From contig DATJXN010000057.1 of assembly GCA_035500095.1 (NCBI GenBank), positions 1-37,756 of the forward strand: a stretch of 37,756 nucleotides of DNA, given 5' to 3'. The notes below the pieces were generated by a model. That model was not told the DNA's origin, ran no database searches, and worked only from the letters and a program-made list of their open reading frames with translations. This DNA is from Candidatus Binataceae bacterium. Lineage in GTDB: Bacteria; Desulfobacterota; Binatia; Binatales; Binataceae. The position numbers and the translations under genes are program-made. Of this stretch, positions 1 through 9,471 are shown in pieces (the first letter of the stretch is position 1; each line of letters opens with the position of its first letter).

Positions 1-1
1 C

Positions 2-118
2 TGCGGCTACAAGCCGTACGTTTTGAGGGTCCGATGCTCTCGCAGGATCGAGCAGGCAGCGGTGGTTATCCGCGATCTTGTGAATTCAGATTTCGATGAG
101 CTGTTTGCGAGAAGATGA
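2..118 (+). CDS. Possible 3' end of a gene cut by the window edge
   Basis: The frame is open from the first bases to a TGA at 116-118. Its 38 residues include a charged, helix-like C-terminus (RIEQAAVVIRDLV...DELFARR) that looks like genuine protein. No family can be named from so short a piece, and no start lies inside the window. It could equally be a chance open frame. Confidence 0.3.
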   Translation, partial: CGYKPYVLRVRCSRRIEQAAVVIRDLVNSDFDELFARR

Positions 119-480
119 GAAAATAGAAGACGAGAAGATTGTCTGTGCGCTTCATCCACCGCCGCACCGCCTTCGCGTGCTCGATGCCGTCGAAACCGAC
201 GCACATCAGAGCTTGCAAGCTCTTACCAAATCTTCGATTCCTCTGGAAGATGGAGTCGGACAACATTATTAATTCCGGCGCAGGGGTTGAGCACCGCACA
301 GTTTACTTTTGTCGTTAATATGTGGTCATTGACGACCCCGTTTGTTCTGCGATTCGTAAGTTGATTCTTCCATCCCAATCCGCCAGCCTGCGACCGCTCC
401 CACTCCGACAGCAGTCGATGCGCTTGCGCACGGCCGTCGAAGCCCTCTAGCGTTGCGCCACCGGCGCGGGAGCCGGCTCG
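119..480. other. Intergenic or decayed stretch, no confident gene
   Basis: About 360 bases without a convincing gene. The part from about 225 to 355 is noticeably AT-richer than the rest of the window. Short open frames exist on both strands (for example 96-272 on plus), but none has a ribosome binding site or a recognisable product. It may hold the promoter of the mannosyltransferase gene; I could not pick a clear -35/-10 pair. Confidence 0.4.
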
Positions 481-1620
481 ATGCCATCGTCGCTCGACCA
501 TCGCCAACGTTCGCTGCTCGGTCTGACCGCGTTCGATCGGTCGGTGGCCGCGATGGTCCTCGTCATCAAGGTGATCGTGCTTCTCTTCGGCGCGCTTGCT
601 TTCCAGGTATATAACGGCGAACGGGTGCGTACGCTCACCCAACTGCTTGCGATCTGGAACCGATGGGACGGCGGGCAGTACCAGATGATCGCGCAAAAGG
701 GCTACACCGCCGTGGGCGACCAACGCCTGGCGCTCGCATTTTTCCCGCTCTACCCGTGGCTGACCCGGATGACCGCCGTCATCGTGCACGACATGATGCT
801 GAGCGCGTTTCTCGTCTCCACGATAGCATCCGTCGCCCTGGGCGTGGCGATGGCGCGGCTTTTCGCGATCGATTACTCGCGGCATCTGGCGCGCCGCGCG
901 GTATGGTTCATGTTCATATTTCCGACCTCATATTTTCTCCACATCGGCTATTCCGAAAGCCTGTTCCTGGCGCTGGTCGCGACTTCTTTTTTGGCCGCGC
1001 GGCGCGAACGATGGATGGCCGCCGGCATACTCGGCGCGCTGGCCGTCCTCACGCACGACAACGGCATCCTGCTGGTCCCAGCGCTCGGCGCCGATGCGGC
1101 GTGGGAACTTTGGAAGACGCGCCGCTTCAACCGGCGATGGCTCTGGATCGCTGTCGTGCCGCTCGGGCTTGCCGTCTACATGCTGGTCAACTACGAGGTC
1201 ACGGGCGACCCGCTGGCATTCCTCCTCATGGAACGCGAGCACTGGTCCAACACGCTCACCGCGCCGTGGCGCGGTATAGCCGTCAGCCTCGGCGTCGCCA
1301 GCTACCAGGATGCGTCGCAGGCCGCGATGGTCGGGACGCAGGTCGTCTTTTTTCTCGCGATTAGCCTCGCGGGGACAATTGCCGCCGCATTTCTCCTCCG
1401 CCCCGCGTACGCGGTGTGGATGGCCCTCAACTGGCTGCTGTTCGCGAGCCAATCATGGGATATCAGCGCGCCGCGTCTTGTGCTGGCGATGCTTCCGCTG
1501 TTCATCCTGTTCGCGCAGTTGGCGCGCCGCCGGCTCTGGGACGCGGCGATCACGGTTTGGTCGCTCTTGTGGCTCGGGCTTTTCGTTAGCGAATTCGTCT
1601 GCAATCGTTGGGCATATTGA
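481..1620 (+). CDS. PIG-V-like integral membrane mannosyltransferase
   Basis: A 379-residue polytopic membrane protein with roughly eight to ten hydrophobic segments. Near the N-terminus it has the WDGGQYQMIAQKGY motif, followed by FFPLYPWL and later FPTSYFLHIGYSESLFL. These are typical of the PIG-V/GT-C mannosyltransferase-like family, which transfers mannose from a polyprenyl-phosphate donor on the outer side of the membrane. The usual LTRxNG-like motif appears as LTHDNG near residue 200. The first loop carrying the WD acid would be the catalytic side by analogy with GT-C enzymes. The acceptor is unknown. The ATG at 481 has only a weak GGGAG upstream. The GDP-mannose genes at 26.8-29.2 kb could supply the donor pathway, but they are not linked in an operon. 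Confidence 0.75.
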   Translation: MPSSLDHRQRSLLGLTAFDRSVAAMVLVIKVIVLLFGALAFQVYNGERVRTLTQLLAIWNRWDGGQYQMIAQKGYTAVGDQRLALAFFPLYPWLTRMTAVIVHDMMLSAFLVSTIASVALGVAMARLFAIDYSRHLARRAVWFMFIFPTSYFLHIGYSESLFLALVATSFLAARRERWMAAGILGALAVLTHDNGILLVPALGADAAWELWKTRRFNRRWLWIAVVPLGLAVYMLVNYEVTGDPLAFLLMEREHWSNTLTAPWRGIAVSLGVASYQDASQAAMVGTQVVFFLAISLAGTIAAAFLLRPAYAVWMALNWLLFASQSWDISAPRLVLAMLPLFILFAQLARRRLWDAAITVWSLLWLGLFVSEFVCNRWAY

Positions 1621-1635
1621 GCGGGCATATTGAGC
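1610..1635. repeat. 13-bp perfect tandem duplication over a stop codon
   Basis: GGGCATATTGAGC occurs twice back to back (1610-1622 and 1623-1635). The first copy contains the TGA of the mannosyltransferase gene (1618-1620). It looks like a slippage or short duplication event. See the similar duplications at 2193, 2376 and 4927. Confidence 0.85.
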
Positions 1636-1707
1636 GCGGTCTGTGGACGGCTTGTCGTGCGCGGTTTGCGCCCACGCGCCGGCGCGGATAACTCTGAAGC
1701 CGAGACG

Positions 1708-2151
1708 ATGAACCCGGTGGTCAAGGTCAGGCGCGTGAGAGCCTCTTCGATGGCGCTGCCGCGCTATCAGAGCGCGCAGGCGGCAGGGATCGATCTCGTC
1801 GCGGATATTGAAGTGTCGCTTGAGATTGTGCCGATGGCCCGTGCTGCGGTAACGACCGGAATAGCGGTGGAAATCCCTTCGGGTTTCGAGGGGCAGGTGC
1901 GTCCGCGAAGCGGACGGGCGCTCCAGGAGGGGCTAGCGCTTATCAATTCGCCCGGCACGATCGACGCGGACTATCGCGGTGAAATTAAAGTATTGCTTGT
2001 AAATCTGGGCGAAGCGCCGATCACGATCAAGCCGGGCGACCGTATCGCTCAGCTCGTGATAGCGCCCGTCGCGCGCGCCGAGCTGGTCGAAGTCGACGAG
2101 CTCGAATCAAGTTCGCGCGGCGGCGGCGGCTTCGGGCATACTGGAAGATAG
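1708..2151 (+). CDS. dut: Deoxyuridine 5'-triphosphate nucleotidohydrolase (dUTPase)
   Basis: Hydrolyses dUTP to dUMP and pyrophosphate, keeping uracil out of DNA and feeding dTMP synthesis. From the ATG at 1708 the protein is 147 residues, the normal size of the trimeric family. All five motifs are visible in order: AAGIDLVAD, RPRSGRAL, INSPGTIDADYRGE, GDRIAQLVIAP and the C-terminal RGGGGFGHTGR arm that closes over the active site. Motif 2 normally reads PRSGLA, so the Arg after SG is unusual. The frame extends upstream to a TTG at 1630, but those residues are not conserved-looking; the ATG is preceded by a modest GAAG/GAGA. It sits between the mannosyltransferase and the purine operon. Confidence 0.95.
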   Translation: MNPVVKVRRVRASSMALPRYQSAQAAGIDLVADIEVSLEIVPMARAAVTTGIAVEIPSGFEGQVRPRSGRALQEGLALINSPGTIDADYRGEIKVLLVNLGEAPITIKPGDRIAQLVIAPVARAELVEVDELESSSRGGGGFGHTGR

Positions 2152-2192
2152 CGGCGCCGGCGGTCCGTTCCCGCAAGCGCGATGCTCTTCAG

Positions 2193-2218
2193 CATAAAAC
2201 GTCAACATAAAACGTCAA
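2193..2218. repeat. 13-bp perfect tandem duplication before purB
   Basis: CATAAAACGTCAA is present twice in a row (2193-2205 and 2206-2218), ending one base before the ATG at 2220. It occupies the place where a Shine-Dalgarno would be expected, and none is seen there. Confidence 0.85.
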
Positions 2219-2219
2219 G

Positions 2220-3779
2220 ATGAGAAGAGAGCCGAAACATTCCTACCCGTCCACTCGTGGCCGGAAGGCCGCCGCGGGCAGGACACCGAGCGGCGCGCAG
2301 GACACCGGGGCGCGAGAGGCCGAAATCGACGCCCGCAAAATGCCGGCATCCACCTCCGGAGCTGCCAGCACGGCCGAGCTCGATACCTCCGAGCTCGATA
2401 CCTCGTTGATGGCCGTTACGCCGATCGACGGCCGCTACCGCTCGCGCACGCGAAAGCTCGCCGGTTACTTCAGCGAGTTCGCGCTGATCCGCTATCGCGT
2501 GCGGGTCGAAATCGAATGGCTCATCGCACTGGCGGAAAATCCCGCAATCGGGGAGTTCTCGCTCGGCGCCGGCGCGGTTCCGAAGCTGCGCGCGCTCTAC
2601 GCGGACTTCACGCTCGACGACGCCCGGCGGGTCAAGGAGCTCGAGCGCACGACCAATCACGACGTCAAGGCGATCGAGTATTTTCTTGCGGAAATGATCG
2701 CGACTGCTGGCCTGCGCGTGCCGTCCGGGATGGTCCATTTCGCCTGCACCTCGGAGGACATCAGCAACCTCGCTTACGCCCTCATCCTCAAGGAGTTCTG
2801 CGAACGCGAGTTCGCGCCTGCGCTGGACGGAATCATCACCACGCTGGGCGCGATGGCGCGGCGATGGCGCACGGTCGCGATGATCGCGCGCACGCACGGC
2901 CAGGCCGCGACGCCGACCACCATGGGCAAGGAGCTGGCGGTCTTCGCGGTGCGGCTCGAACGCCAGCGCCGCGCGCTCGGCCAGCAGGAGTATCTCGGCA
3001 AGTTCAACGGCGCGGTCGGCAACTTCAACGCCCATCAGGCCGCCGTGCCCGAGGCGGACTGGATCGAGACATCGCGCCGTTTCGTCGAATCGATGGGCCT
3101 CGTGTGGAATCCGCTCACGACCCAAATCGAAAGCCACGACTTTATCGCCGAGCTGTTCGACCTGGTGGCGCGCATCGACACCATCCTGCTCGGGTTCGCC
3201 CGCGACATGTGGGGATATATCGCGCTCGGCTATTTCGGCCAGCGCACGGTCAAGGGCGAGGTCGGCTCCTCGGTGATGCCGCACAAGGTCAATCCGATCG
3301 ACTTCGAGAATTGCGAGGGCAACCTGGGCGTCGCAACGGCGCTGTTTCAGCATCTGGCGGTCAAGCTCCCGGTTTCGCGATGGCAGCGCGATCTGAGCGA
3401 CAGCACGGCCATGCGCGCGATGGGCGCCGCGTTCGGCCATCTGATGGTCGCGCTCGACGCGCTTTCGCGCGGCCTCGGCCGCGTCGAGCTGAATCCCGCG
3501 CGGATCGCCGCGGAGGTCGAGGCCGAAGGCGCGTGGGAGGTGCTGGCCGAGGCGGTGCAGACGGTGATGCGGCGGCAGGGGCTGGAAGATCCCTATGAGC
3601 GGCTGAAGGAGCTGACCCGCGGGCGCGCAATCGACCGTCAGGCGATGCGCGGGTTTATCGCGGGGCTCAAGCTGCCGGCCGAGGTCAAAGCCCGGCTTGA
3701 GAAGCTGGAGCCGCGTGGTTACGTTGGACTTGCCGCCGAACTGGTTGAGCGCTTTGCGCCCGGCAAATCCGGAAATTAG
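2220..3779 (+). CDS. purB: Adenylosuccinate lyase
   Basis: Catalyses fumarate release from SAICAR (to AICAR) and from adenylosuccinate (to AMP). The body from MAVTPIDGRY onward matches the long, E. coli-like PurB class. The fumarase/aspartase-superfamily signature SSVMPHKVNP lies at about residues 350-359, with the flexible-loop serines. As drawn (ATG 2220) it has a low-complexity leader of about 63 residues, rich in Ala, Ser and Thr, that includes a tandem 5-residue repeat (ELDTS, DNA 2376-2405). No Shine-Dalgarno precedes 2220, and starts at 2340 (ATG) or 2406/2409 are possible; family alignment favours a start near 2409. First gene of a six-gene purine cluster; 146 nt separate its stop from the purC start. 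Confidence 0.95.
   Translation: MRREPKHSYPSTRGRKAAAGRTPSGAQDTGAREAEIDARKMPASTSGAASTAELDTSELDTSLMAVTPIDGRYRSRTRKLAGYFSEFALIRYRVRVEIEWLIALAENPAIGEFSLGAGAVPKLRALYADFTLDDARRVKELERTTNHDVKAIEYFLAEMIATAGLRVPSGMVHFACTSEDISNLAYALILKEFCEREFAPALDGIITTLGAMARRWRTVAMIARTHGQAATPTTMGKELAVFAVRLERQRRALGQQEYLGKFNGAVGNFNAHQAAVPEADWIETSRRFVESMGLVWNPLTTQIESHDFIAELFDLVARIDTILLGFARDMWGYIALGYFGQRTVKGEVGSSVMPHKVNPIDFENCEGNLGVATALFQHLAVKLPVSRWQRDLSDSTAMRAMGAAFGHLMVALDALSRGLGRVELNPARIAAEVEAEGAWEVLAEAVQTVMRRQGLEDPYERLKELTRGRAIDRQAMRGFIAGLKLPAEVKARLEKLEPRGYVGLAAELVERFAPGKSGN
2376..2405. repeat. Near-perfect 15-bp tandem duplication in the purB leader
   Basis: GAGCTCGATACCTC plus one variable base is repeated at 2376-2390 and 2391-2405. 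It is in frame and encodes ELDTS twice, inside the dispensable-looking N-terminal leader of PurB. Confidence 0.85.
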
Positions 3780-3925
3780 ATGCGGACGGCTCGTGATTGT
3801 GCACAAGCGCCGCGCTCTGTGAACAAAGCTCTGCCGCAAAGGTTTGTGGCGCGGGCACCGGTCGGCTACTTCATTATTTATCGGCCGTTCATGAAATTGT
3901 GATTCCCCCTAAACGGAGAGATGCC

Positions 3926-4642
3926 GTGGAAGACGCTCCGCAGAAGCTAGAAATGTTTTACGAGGGCAAGGCCAAGAAGCTCTATGCGACGGCCGACCCC
4001 GACCTGGTAATCGCCTACTTCAAGGACGACGCGACCGCGTTCAACGCCAAGAAGCGCGGCACGATCGAGGACAAGGGCGTGATGAACAACCGCATCTCGG
4101 AGCTGTTCTTCACGCTGCTCGAACGCAACGGCGTCCCGACCCACTTCCTGCGCCGCCTGGGCGATCGCGAGATGCTCTGCCGGCGGCTCGAAATCATCCC
4201 GGCCGAGACCGTGGTGCGCAATATCGTGGCGGGCTCGATGGCCAAGCGGCTGGGCCGCGAGGAAGGCGAGAAGCTGAAGCATCCGATCGTCGAGTACTAT
4301 TACAAGTCCGACCCGCTCGACGATCCGCTGATCTATCCCGAGCACGCGGTGCTGTTCGGCTGGGCCACCCAGGAGGAACTCGACACGATTCACGCGATGG
4401 CGCTCAAGGTCAATGAAGTGCTGAGCAGGTTTCTCGACGAGCGCGGCGTGATCCTGGTCGACTTCAAGCTGGAGTTCGGACGCCATCACGGCAAAATCCT
4501 CCTCGGCGACGAGATCTGTCCGGATACCTGCCGCTTCTGGGACAAGGCGACGCTGAAGAAGCTCGACAAGGACCGCTTCCGCCGCGACCTGGGCGACGTC
4601 GAGGGCGCGTACCACGAGATGCTCCAGCGGGTCTCGAATTGA
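3926..4642 (+). CDS. purC: Phosphoribosylaminoimidazole-succinocarboxamide synthase (SAICAR synthetase)
   Basis: ATP-dependent ligation of aspartate to CAIR, giving SAICAR, the substrate of the upstream purB product. The GTG at 3926 has a GGAGAG Shine-Dalgarno at 3915-3920 and gives 238 residues, the family norm; the open frame reaches further upstream, but that part has no homology-like content. Family landmarks are MFYEGKAKKLY at the N-terminus, then VVRNIVAGSMAKR, LVDFKLEFGR and EICPDTCRFWD, which carry the nucleotide and metal contacts. Its stop is 48 nt before the likely purS start. Confidence 0.96.
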   Translation: MEDAPQKLEMFYEGKAKKLYATADPDLVIAYFKDDATAFNAKKRGTIEDKGVMNNRISELFFTLLERNGVPTHFLRRLGDREMLCRRLEIIPAETVVRNIVAGSMAKRLGREEGEKLKHPIVEYYYKSDPLDDPLIYPEHAVLFGWATQEELDTIHAMALKVNEVLSRFLDERGVILVDFKLEFGRHHGKILLGDEICPDTCRFWDKATLKKLDKDRFRRDLGDVEGAYHEMLQRVSN

Positions 4643-4690
4643 GCGAACGGCGCGGCCGGCGAATTGCGCCGAATGCGCAGAGGCGCTGAG

Positions 4691-4966
4691 TTGCTGGTCA
4701 AGGTTTTCGTCACGTCGCGCAAGGGAATTCTCGACCCGCAGGGGCGTGCGGTCGAGCAGTCGCTTAAGAGCCTCGGCTTCGGCGGCGTCGGCGCGGTCCA
4801 CGTCGGCCGCTATATAGTGCTGGAACTGGATTCCCCGAGCCTCGAGCAGGCGCGCGAGACCGTCCGTCGGATGTGCGGGCAGCTGCTTACCAATCCGAAT
4901 ATCGAGGACTATACCTTCGAGATCGAACCGCAAGAGGGCGGACCGCAAGAGGGCGGACCGCGGTGA
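4691..4966 (+). CDS. purS: Phosphoribosylformylglycinamidine synthase subunit PurS
   Basis: Small structural subunit that bridges PurQ and PurL in the three-part FGAM synthase and is thought to help ammonia channelling. The sequence VKVFVTSRKGILDPQGRAVEQSL is characteristic. I place the start at TTG 4691 because AGAGG sits seven bases upstream and the protein then begins as other PurS proteins do; ATG 4673 and TTG 4664 are alternatives. The tail ([13 protein letters not shown]) is extended by an in-frame 15-bp duplication. The TGA overlaps the purQ GTG, so the two are translationally coupled. Confidence 0.92.
   Translation: MLVKVFVTSRKGILDPQGRAVEQSLKSLGFGGVGAVHVGRYIVLELDSPSLEQARETVRRMCGQLLTNPNIEDYTFEIEPQEGGPQEGGPR
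4927..4956. repeat. 15-bp perfect tandem duplication at the purS 3' end
   Basis: ACCGCAAGAGGGCGG is repeated at 4927-4941 and 4942-4956, followed by the first four bases of a third copy. In frame it encodes the PQEGG repeat at the C-terminus of PurS, just before the purS/purQ overlap. Confidence 0.9.
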
Positions 4967-5700
4967 AGTGGGGCGTGGTCCGTTTTCCCGGGTCGCTCGA
5001 TGACGCCGACACGCTGTGGGCGCTCGGCCACGTGATGGGGCAGGAGGCGCTCTCGCTCTGGCACAAGGACGAGGACCTGGCCGGCGTGCAATGCGTGGTG
5101 CTCCCGGGCGGCTTCAGCTACGGCGACTACCTGCGCTGCGGGGCGATCGCGCGGTTCGCTCCGATCATGAAAAGCGTCGTGCGTTTCGCCAATGACGGCG
5201 GCCTGGTGCTCGGCATCTGCAACGGTTTCCAGATTCTGTGCGAGGCTCATCTGCTGCCCGGCGCGCTGATGCGCAACCGCTCGCTCTCCTTCATCTGCGA
5301 GCGGGTCAACGTGAGGGTCGAAAACGCCACGACGCCGTTTACCTGCGCGGCGCGCGAGGGCGAGGTGCTGCGCCTGCCGATCAAGCACGGCGAAGGCCTC
5401 TACGTGGCGCCGGCCGACGAACTTCGCGCGATGGAAGCGCGCGGGCAGGTGCTGCTGCGCTACACCGACGCCGCCGGCCGCGAGCGCGATGACGCGAATC
5501 CCAACGGCTCGACCCGCGCGATTGCCGGCGTTGCCAACGAAAACTTCAACGTCTTCGGCCTGATGCCCCATCCCGAACACGCGGTCGAGGCTGCGCTCGG
5601 CGGCGAGGACGGGCTGAAGATCTTTCGTTCGATCGTGACGAGCGCCGAACGGCCGCGCGCCCGGGTTGCGGGCGCCGCTGCTTCCAGAACCTCGGCATGA
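4963..5700 (+). CDS. purQ: Phosphoribosylformylglycinamidine synthase subunit PurQ (glutaminase)
   Basis: Class I glutamine amidotransferase that supplies ammonia to PurL. The GTG at 4963 overlaps the purS stop (GTGA). The protein opens with [14 protein letters not shown] and has [13 protein letters not shown], the nucleophile in GICNGFQ (Cys86) and the His-Glu pair in MPHPEH (His203, Glu205). The last ~20 residues are Ala/Arg-rich and longer than usual (245 residues in all). Its TGA overlaps the purL ATG (ATGA), completing the coupled purS-purQ-purL set. Confidence 0.96.
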   Translation: MKWGVVRFPGSLDDADTLWALGHVMGQEALSLWHKDEDLAGVQCVVLPGGFSYGDYLRCGAIARFAPIMKSVVRFANDGGLVLGICNGFQILCEAHLLPGALMRNRSLSFICERVNVRVENATTPFTCAAREGEVLRLPIKHGEGLYVAPADELRAMEARGQVLLRYTDAAGRERDDANPNGSTRAIAGVANENFNVFGLMPHPEHAVEAALGGEDGLKIFRSIVTSAERPRARVAGAAASRTSA

Positions 5701-7946
5701 GCGCCGCGACGATCGCCGAGAGGCCGGTCGGGCTTGCAGGCGAGCCCGCAGCCGATCTCGAGCAGGCCCGCGCGCACGGCCTTACCGACGAGGAGTACCG
5801 GGCGATCGAGCGATGGCTCGGGCGCACGCCGACTTTCACCGAGCTTGGCGTTTTTTCGGTGATGTGGTCGGAACACTGCTCGTACAAGTCCTCGCGGCGC
5901 CATTTGCGGATGATGCCCAACAAGGGGCAGCGCGTGATCGGCGGGCCGGGCGAGAACGCCGGCGCGCTCGACGTCGGCGACGGATGGGTCGCGGTGTTCA
6001 AGATAGAAAGCCACAACCATCCGTCGTTCGTCGAACCCTACCAGGGCGCCGCAACCGGCGTCGGCGGGATCCTGCGCGACATCTTCACGATGGGCGCGCG
6101 GCCGATGGCGAGCATGGATTCGCTGAAGTTCGGCGCGTGCGATCATCCGCGCACGCGCTACCTGCTGAGTGGCGTGGTCGGCGGAATCGGCGGTTACGGG
6201 AACTGCGTGGGCGTCCCGACGGTGGGCGGCGAGGTCATGTTCGACGCGGCCTACAACGGCAACATCCTGGTCAACGCATTTTGCCTGGGACTCGCGCGGC
6301 GCGGCGAATTGCAGAGCGCGCGCGCTAAAGGTCCGGGTAACCCGGTGATGTACGTCGGTTCGGCCACCGGACGCGACGGAATCCATGGCGCGAGCCTGCT
6401 CGCCTCAGCCGAGTTCGATGCGACCAGCGAGGCGAAGCGCCCGACCGTGCAGGTCGGCGATCCGTTCACGGAAAAGCTGCTGATCGAGGCGTGCCTGGAG
6501 GCGATGCGAAGCGGCGCGATCGTCGCAATCCAGGACATGGGCGCCGCCGGGCTTACCTCGTCGTCGAGCGAGATGGCGGCGCGCGGCGAGTTGGGAATCG
6601 AACTCGACCTCGACCGGATTCCGCTGCGCGAAGCCGGGCTTACGCCGTACGAAATTCTGCTCTCGGAGTCGCAGGAACGGATGCTGCTGGTGGCCGAGCG
6701 CGGACGCGAGGCCGAACTCGCCGCGATCTTCGCGCGCTGGGACCTTCACGCGGTCGTGGTCGGCAAGATCACCGAGGATCGGCGTTGGCGGGTGCGCTGG
6801 CGCGGAAAGCTGGTCGCTGACATTCCGGCGGTCGCGCTGACCGACGAGGCGCCGGTTTACGATCGTCCGGCGCGCGAGCCTTCGAATCCGGCGTCCGCAT
6901 CAAGCGCTGCCGCGGGCGCGGCTTCCGAACCGCCGCCGAGCGAAGCTTTGCGCCGATTGCTCGACAGCCCGAACGTCGGCTCGAAGCGATGGGTCTATCG
7001 CCAGTACGACTCGATCGTGCAGAGCAACACGATGATGGGGCCGGGCGGCGACGCCGCGGTGCTCAGGATCAAGGGAACGAATCGTGCGGTCGCGCTCAAG
7101 GTCGACTCCAATCCGCGCGCCTGCGCGCTGGATCCTTACGTCGGCGCGGCTGCGACCGTGGTCGAGGCGGCGCGCAACGTTGCCTGCGCGGGCGCCCGGG
7201 CGATCGGGCTTACGAACTGCCTCAATTATGGCAATCCGGAACGCCCCGAGATCATGTGGCAGTTCATCCGCGGCGTAGAGGGCATACGCGACGCCGCGCT
7301 CGCGCTTGAAACGCCGGTGGTCAGCGGCAACGTCAGCTTCTATAACGAGACCGAGGGCCGCGCGATTCCGCCCACGCCGACGATCGCGATGCTCGGAGTG
7401 ATCGAAGACGCCAACCGGCGTGTGACCCATTTTTTCAAGCGTCCGGGCGACGTGGTTATACTGCTGCGGACTGCGCCGGCGAAGCTGGCGGCGAGCGAAT
7501 ACGCGGCCGTTTTCCAGACCGATGGCGGAGCCCTTGCACGACTCGACCTCAAACGCGAGCGCGCGCTTGTCGAGGGGCTGGTTGCCGCCGCCGATCGCGG
7601 GTTGATAAGATCGGCTCACGACGTTGCGGAAGGTGGACTGGCGGTTACGCTGGCGGAGTGTTGCTTCAATCCCGACGGCGTCCTGGGCGCGGAGATCGAC
7701 GGGATGCCGGAGCCGGTTGGGGCTGAAGTGTTTTTTGGCGAGGGCGCTTCTTCGGTGGTGCTGTCAGCCGCCGCCGATGAGGTCGAAGCGCTCCGCGAAT
7801 TGTTCGGCGGAGTCGAGTTCACGGTGATGGGACGCGTGATTGACGGGCCGCGCCTTAGGATTGCAAACGCGATCGACGAGGACGTGCGCGAGTTGAGACA
7901 AATCCACGAACAGGCGATCGTGCGGAGGCTTGCCGCAAATGGATGA
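5697..7946 (+). CDS. purL: Phosphoribosylformylglycinamidine synthase subunit PurL (small type)
   Basis: ATP-dependent amidation of FGAR to FGAM, using ammonia from PurQ. At 749 residues it is the short PurL that needs PurS and PurQ, unlike the single-chain PurL of enterobacteria. Landmarks are [14 protein letters not shown] and ESHNHPSF in the N-terminal half, and the duplicated AIRS-like second half ([39 protein letters not shown]). An Ala/Ser/Pro-rich linker lies between the halves (about residues 395-420). The ATG overlaps the purQ stop, and the TGA overlaps the beginning of purF. Confidence 0.97.
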   Translation: MSAATIAERPVGLAGEPAADLEQARAHGLTDEEYRAIERWLGRTPTFTELGVFSVMWSEHCSYKSSRRHLRMMPNKGQRVIGGPGENAGALDVGDGWVAVFKIESHNHPSFVEPYQGAATGVGGILRDIFTMGARPMASMDSLKFGACDHPRTRYLLSGVVGGIGGYGNCVGVPTVGGEVMFDAAYNGNILVNAFCLGLARRGELQSARAKGPGNPVMYVGSATGRDGIHGASLLASAEFDATSEAKRPTVQVGDPFTEKLLIEACLEAMRSGAIVAIQDMGAAGLTSSSSEMAARGELGIELDLDRIPLREAGLTPYEILLSESQERMLLVAERGREAELAAIFARWDLHAVVVGKITEDRRWRVRWRGKLVADIPAVALTDEAPVYDRPAREPSNPASASSAAAGAASEPPPSEALRRLLDSPNVGSKRWVYRQYDSIVQSNTMMGPGGDAAVLRIKGTNRAVALKVDSNPRACALDPYVGAAATVVEAARNVACAGARAIGLTNCLNYGNPERPEIMWQFIRGVEGIRDAALALETPVVSGNVSFYNETEGRAIPPTPTIAMLGVIEDANRRVTHFFKRPGDVVILLRTAPAKLAASEYAAVFQTDGGALARLDLKRERALVEGLVAAADRGLIRSAHDVAEGGLAVTLAECCFNPDGVLGAEIDGMPEPVGAEVFFGEGASSVVLSAAADEVEALRELFGGVEFTVMGRVIDGPRLRIANAIDEDVRELRQIHEQAIVRRLAANG

Positions 7947-9435
7947 AGTCCAGGCGCAAGAACTCTCGAAGGAGCCTTCGGAGCTGTTTGTCGAAGTCTC
8001 GCCCGAGGAATCCAACCTCGACGCCTTTCACGAGGAGTGCGGCGTCTTCGGCGTCTTCGGCCATCCCGAGGCCGCCAATCTCGCCTACCTCGGCATGTAT
8101 GCGCTGCAGCATCGGGGGCAGGAATCCGCCGGTATCGTCTCCTCCAACGGCAAGTCCCTGATCTCGCATCGCGGGATGGGTCTGGTCGCTGACATCTTCA
8201 ACAGCGACGTGATCAATCGGCTCGAGGGGACCGCGGCCATCGGCCACAATCGCTACTCCACCACCGGCTCGACGACGCTCAAGAATTGCCAGCCGCTGGT
8301 GGTCGAATACGCGGGCGGCGGCCTCGCGCTCGCGCATAACGGCAACCTGGTGAATTTCGCCGAGCTGCGCGAGCGGCTCGAGGCCAATGGTTCGCTCTTC
8401 CAGTCCTCTTCCGACAGCGAGGTGATTATCCATCTGATCGCCGGATCGCGCGCGCCCACGCTGGCCGAGCGCGTGGCCGAGGCGCTCGCCCAGGTGCGCG
8501 GAGCATACTCCCTGGTGGTGCTGGCGCAGCGCGAGATGCTCGCGGTGCGCGACCCGTTCGGCTTTCGCCCGCTGGTGCTGGGCTCGCTCAACGGCGCGCC
8601 GATCGTGGCCTCGGAAACCTGTGCGCTCGACCTGGTGCGCGCGGACTACATCCGCGAGATCGAGCCCGGCGAGATGGTGGTGATAAGCGACGAGGGCGTG
8701 CGCTCGCTGCGTCCGTTTCCGCCGGCGCCGACGCGGCGATGCATCTTCGAGTACGTTTACTTCTCCCGTCCCGACAGCCTGCTCTACGGGCGCAATGTGT
8801 ACCAGGTGCGCAAGCTGCAGGGGCGCGCGCTAGCCCGCCAATGCCCGGCCGACGCCGATATCGTCGTGCCGGTGCCCGACTCGGGCAACGCCGCCGCGCT
8901 CGGCTATGCCGAGCAATCCGGGCTGCCGTTCGAGATGGGCCTGGTGCGCAGCCACTACGTGGGACGGACCTTTATCGAGCCGCGCCAGTCGATTCGCCAC
9001 TTCGGCGTCAAGATAAAGTTCAACCCGGTCTCCGAGCTGCTGCGCGGCAGGCGCGTGGTGCTGGTGGAGGATTCGCTGGTGCGCGGCACCACGCTGCGCA
9101 AGGTGATCCCGATGTTGCGGCAGGCGGGTGCGCGCGAGGTCCATATGCGGATCGCGGCGCCGCCCACCACCAACTCCTGCTTTTACGGAATCGACACCCC
9201 GACTCGCGAAGAGTTGCTTGCTTCGAGCCACTCGATCGAGGAGATCCGCAACTACATCACGGCCGACTCGCTCGATTACCTCAGCTGGGAAGGTCTGTAC
9301 TCATTCCTGGACGGCCCGCGCGAAGGCTTTTGTGACGCCTGCTTCACGGGCAAATATCCGGTAGAGATTCCGGCTAATCACGCACCGCATCAGTTGCGCC
9401 TGTTCGAAGCGGCCGACAACGCGCTCGGCCGCTGA
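7939..9435 (+). CDS. purF: Amidophosphoribosyltransferase (iron-sulfur type)
   Basis: First committed step of purine synthesis: PRPP plus glutamine to phosphoribosylamine. The ATG at 7939 has GGAGG at 7924-7928 and lies within the 3' end of purL. The N-terminal 33 residues are a propeptide before Cys34 ([10 protein letters not shown]), the Ntn nucleophile exposed by processing. The PRPP loop is [13 protein letters not shown]. Cys268, Cys414, Cys465 and Cys468 (FCDAC) match the four ligands of the oxygen-sensitive 4Fe-4S cluster of the Bacillus-type enzyme. Last gene of the purine operon; purine nucleotides are expected feedback inhibitors. Confidence 0.97.
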   Translation: MDEVQAQELSKEPSELFVEVSPEESNLDAFHEECGVFGVFGHPEAANLAYLGMYALQHRGQESAGIVSSNGKSLISHRGMGLVADIFNSDVINRLEGTAAIGHNRYSTTGSTTLKNCQPLVVEYAGGGLALAHNGNLVNFAELRERLEANGSLFQSSSDSEVIIHLIAGSRAPTLAERVAEALAQVRGAYSLVVLAQREMLAVRDPFGFRPLVLGSLNGAPIVASETCALDLVRADYIREIEPGEMVVISDEGVRSLRPFPPAPTRRCIFEYVYFSRPDSLLYGRNVYQVRKLQGRALARQCPADADIVVPVPDSGNAAALGYAEQSGLPFEMGLVRSHYVGRTFIEPRQSIRHFGVKIKFNPVSELLRGRRVVLVEDSLVRGTTLRKVIPMLRQAGAREVHMRIAAPPTTNSCFYGIDTPTREELLASSHSIEEIRNYITADSLDYLSWEGLYSFLDGPREGFCDACFTGKYPVEIPANHAPHQLRLFEAADNALGR

Positions 9436-9471
9436 GCGCGCTCATCCGGCTGCGCGCGGGATGTCGTTGGC

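Noticed and set aside
96..272. 58-residue plus-strand frame at the left edge (MSCLREDEKIEDEK...)
   Set aside because: Plausible looking, but no ribosome site, no recognisable product, and it overlaps another candidate frame. Not strong enough to call.
66..299. 77-residue minus-strand frame at the left edge
   Set aside because: The product is not protein-like at its C-terminus and no ribosome site precedes it.
2202..3839. Long open frame antisense to purB
   Set aside because: The product has no domain character and mirrors purB codons; purB on plus has clear active-site motifs.
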